Of a DNA stretch of 5,247 bases, positions 4,964 through 5,247 are shown piece by piece (the first letter of the stretch is position 1; each line of letters starts with the position of its first letter). The DNA is from CAVQCX01 sp050050175 (GTDB taxonomy: Bacteria > Pseudomonadota > Gammaproteobacteria > Chromatiales > Chromatiaceae). The translations under genes and the position numbers were made by a program. The notes below the pieces were generated by a model. That model ran no database searches, was not told the DNA's origin, and worked only from the letters and a program-made list of their open reading frames with translations. The stretch lies in assembly GCA_050050175.1 (NCBI GenBank), contig JASFUT010000250.1, positions 1 to 5,247 of the forward strand. Reading direction: 5' to 3'.

Positions 4964-5247
4964 GTGCCGGCTTCAACCTACAGACTCCCTGCAGTCGCCC
5001 TCGCCGGGCTCATTGCGCTCGGCCCGGCTCCGGCGCTCTGCGCCGGGCGGCTCGACGTGCTCGTCAGCGTGCAGCCCCTGCAGTGGCTGGTCGACCGTAT
5101 CGGCGCGGAGCGGGTGAGCGCGCAAACGCTCGTTCCGCCGGGGAGCAGCCCTGCCACCTATAACCCCAGCCCGCGGGAGATGACCGCTCTCGCCGGAGCC
5201 CGCCTGTACGTCCGCGTGGGCGTGCCGTTCGAGCGGGCCTGGATGCC
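4964..5247 (+). CDS. ZnuA-type zinc/manganese ABC transporter binding protein (N-terminal part)
   Basis: The gene starts at GTG 4964 and runs off the window, giving 94 complete codons. A signal peptide covers residues 1-27 (hydrophobic core VALAGLIALG, cleavage after LCA). The mature chain begins RLDVLVSVQPLQWLVDRIG, typical of cluster A-I metal-binding proteins, followed by LVPPGSSPATYNPSPREM (residues 57-73) and the VRVGVPFERAW block (residues 83-93). GTG is the only usable start: the frame has a stop at 4928-4930 and no ATG between. CGGAG (4948-4952) is a ribosome binding site with an 11-base gap. The protein would capture Zn2+ (or Mn2+) in the periplasm for a ZnuBC-type transporter. Position 64 is Ala where classical ZnuA has a metal-binding His, so this is a divergent subfamily and the symbol znuA is only probable. 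Confidence 0.82.
   Translation, partial: MPASTYRLPAVALAGLIALGPAPALCAGRLDVLVSVQPLQWLVDRIGAERVSAQTLVPPGSSPATYNPSPREMTALAGARLYVRVGVPFERAWM

Noticed and set aside
4788..4976. N-terminal extension of the zinc-ribbon protein up to an ATG at 4976
   Set aside because: It crosses the Zur-like box, both promoters and the znuA-type start, and encodes low-complexity Pro/Arg/Ala sequence.
5039..5041. Cys26 of the ZnuA-type protein as a lipoprotein anchor
   Set aside because: The residue before it is Leu, which does not fit a lipobox (Gly/Ala/Ser needed). An ordinary signal peptidase I site after LCA fits better.

Overview
The window is GC-rich, tightly packed bacterial chromosomal DNA. It carries a periplasmic monohaem cytochrome c5, a dihaem cytochrome c4 and DsbA followed by an endonuclease/exonuclease/phosphatase (EEP) family gene. 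From memory, this cytochrome-c4/dsbA/EEP order is also found in Pseudomonas aeruginosa (PA5490-PA5488) and other Gammaproteobacteria, so a high-GC gammaproteobacterium (pseudomonad or Chromatiales/Ectothiorhodospiraceae type) is the best guess. The taxon is inference, not proven.

Layout, left to right. On the minus strand, 1-131 may be the start of a membrane or exported protein cut by the window edge, and 212-1165 is a complete AcuC-like histone-deacetylase family enzyme. A roughly 400-base gap follows, holding an AT-rich block with two overlapping sigma70-type promoters and a leader with two adjacent GC-rich hairpins. On the plus strand come cytochrome c5 (1572-1877), cytochrome c4 (1958-2563), dsbA (2734-3369) and the EEP gene (3417-4223). 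Meeting the EEP gene tail to tail, six bases apart, is a minus-strand zinc-ribbon protein of unknown function (4230-4787). Its promoter region is shared with a divergent plus-strand gene that starts at a GTG at 4964 and runs off the right edge. That gene encodes the exported N-terminus of a ZnuA-type zinc/manganese-binding protein.

How the genes fit together. The two cytochromes are periplasmic electron carriers, probably delivering electrons to terminal oxidases. DsbA supplies disulfides in the same compartment and may oxidise the extra Cys pair of cytochrome c5. The right end has a zinc theme: a Zur-box-like palindrome covers the extended -10 element of the znuA-type gene, and the divergent neighbour carries a four-cysteine zinc ribbon. 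The deacetylase at the left is also a metalloenzyme.

No RNA gene, CRISPR array, insertion sequence or phage element was seen. The least ordinary items are the Zur-type operator/GTG-start arrangement, the Ala at the first metal-His position of the ZnuA-type protein, the G9 tract coding the catalytic glycine loop of the deacetylase, and the paired or alternative hairpins around the cytochrome genes. None of these amounts to a clearly new system.
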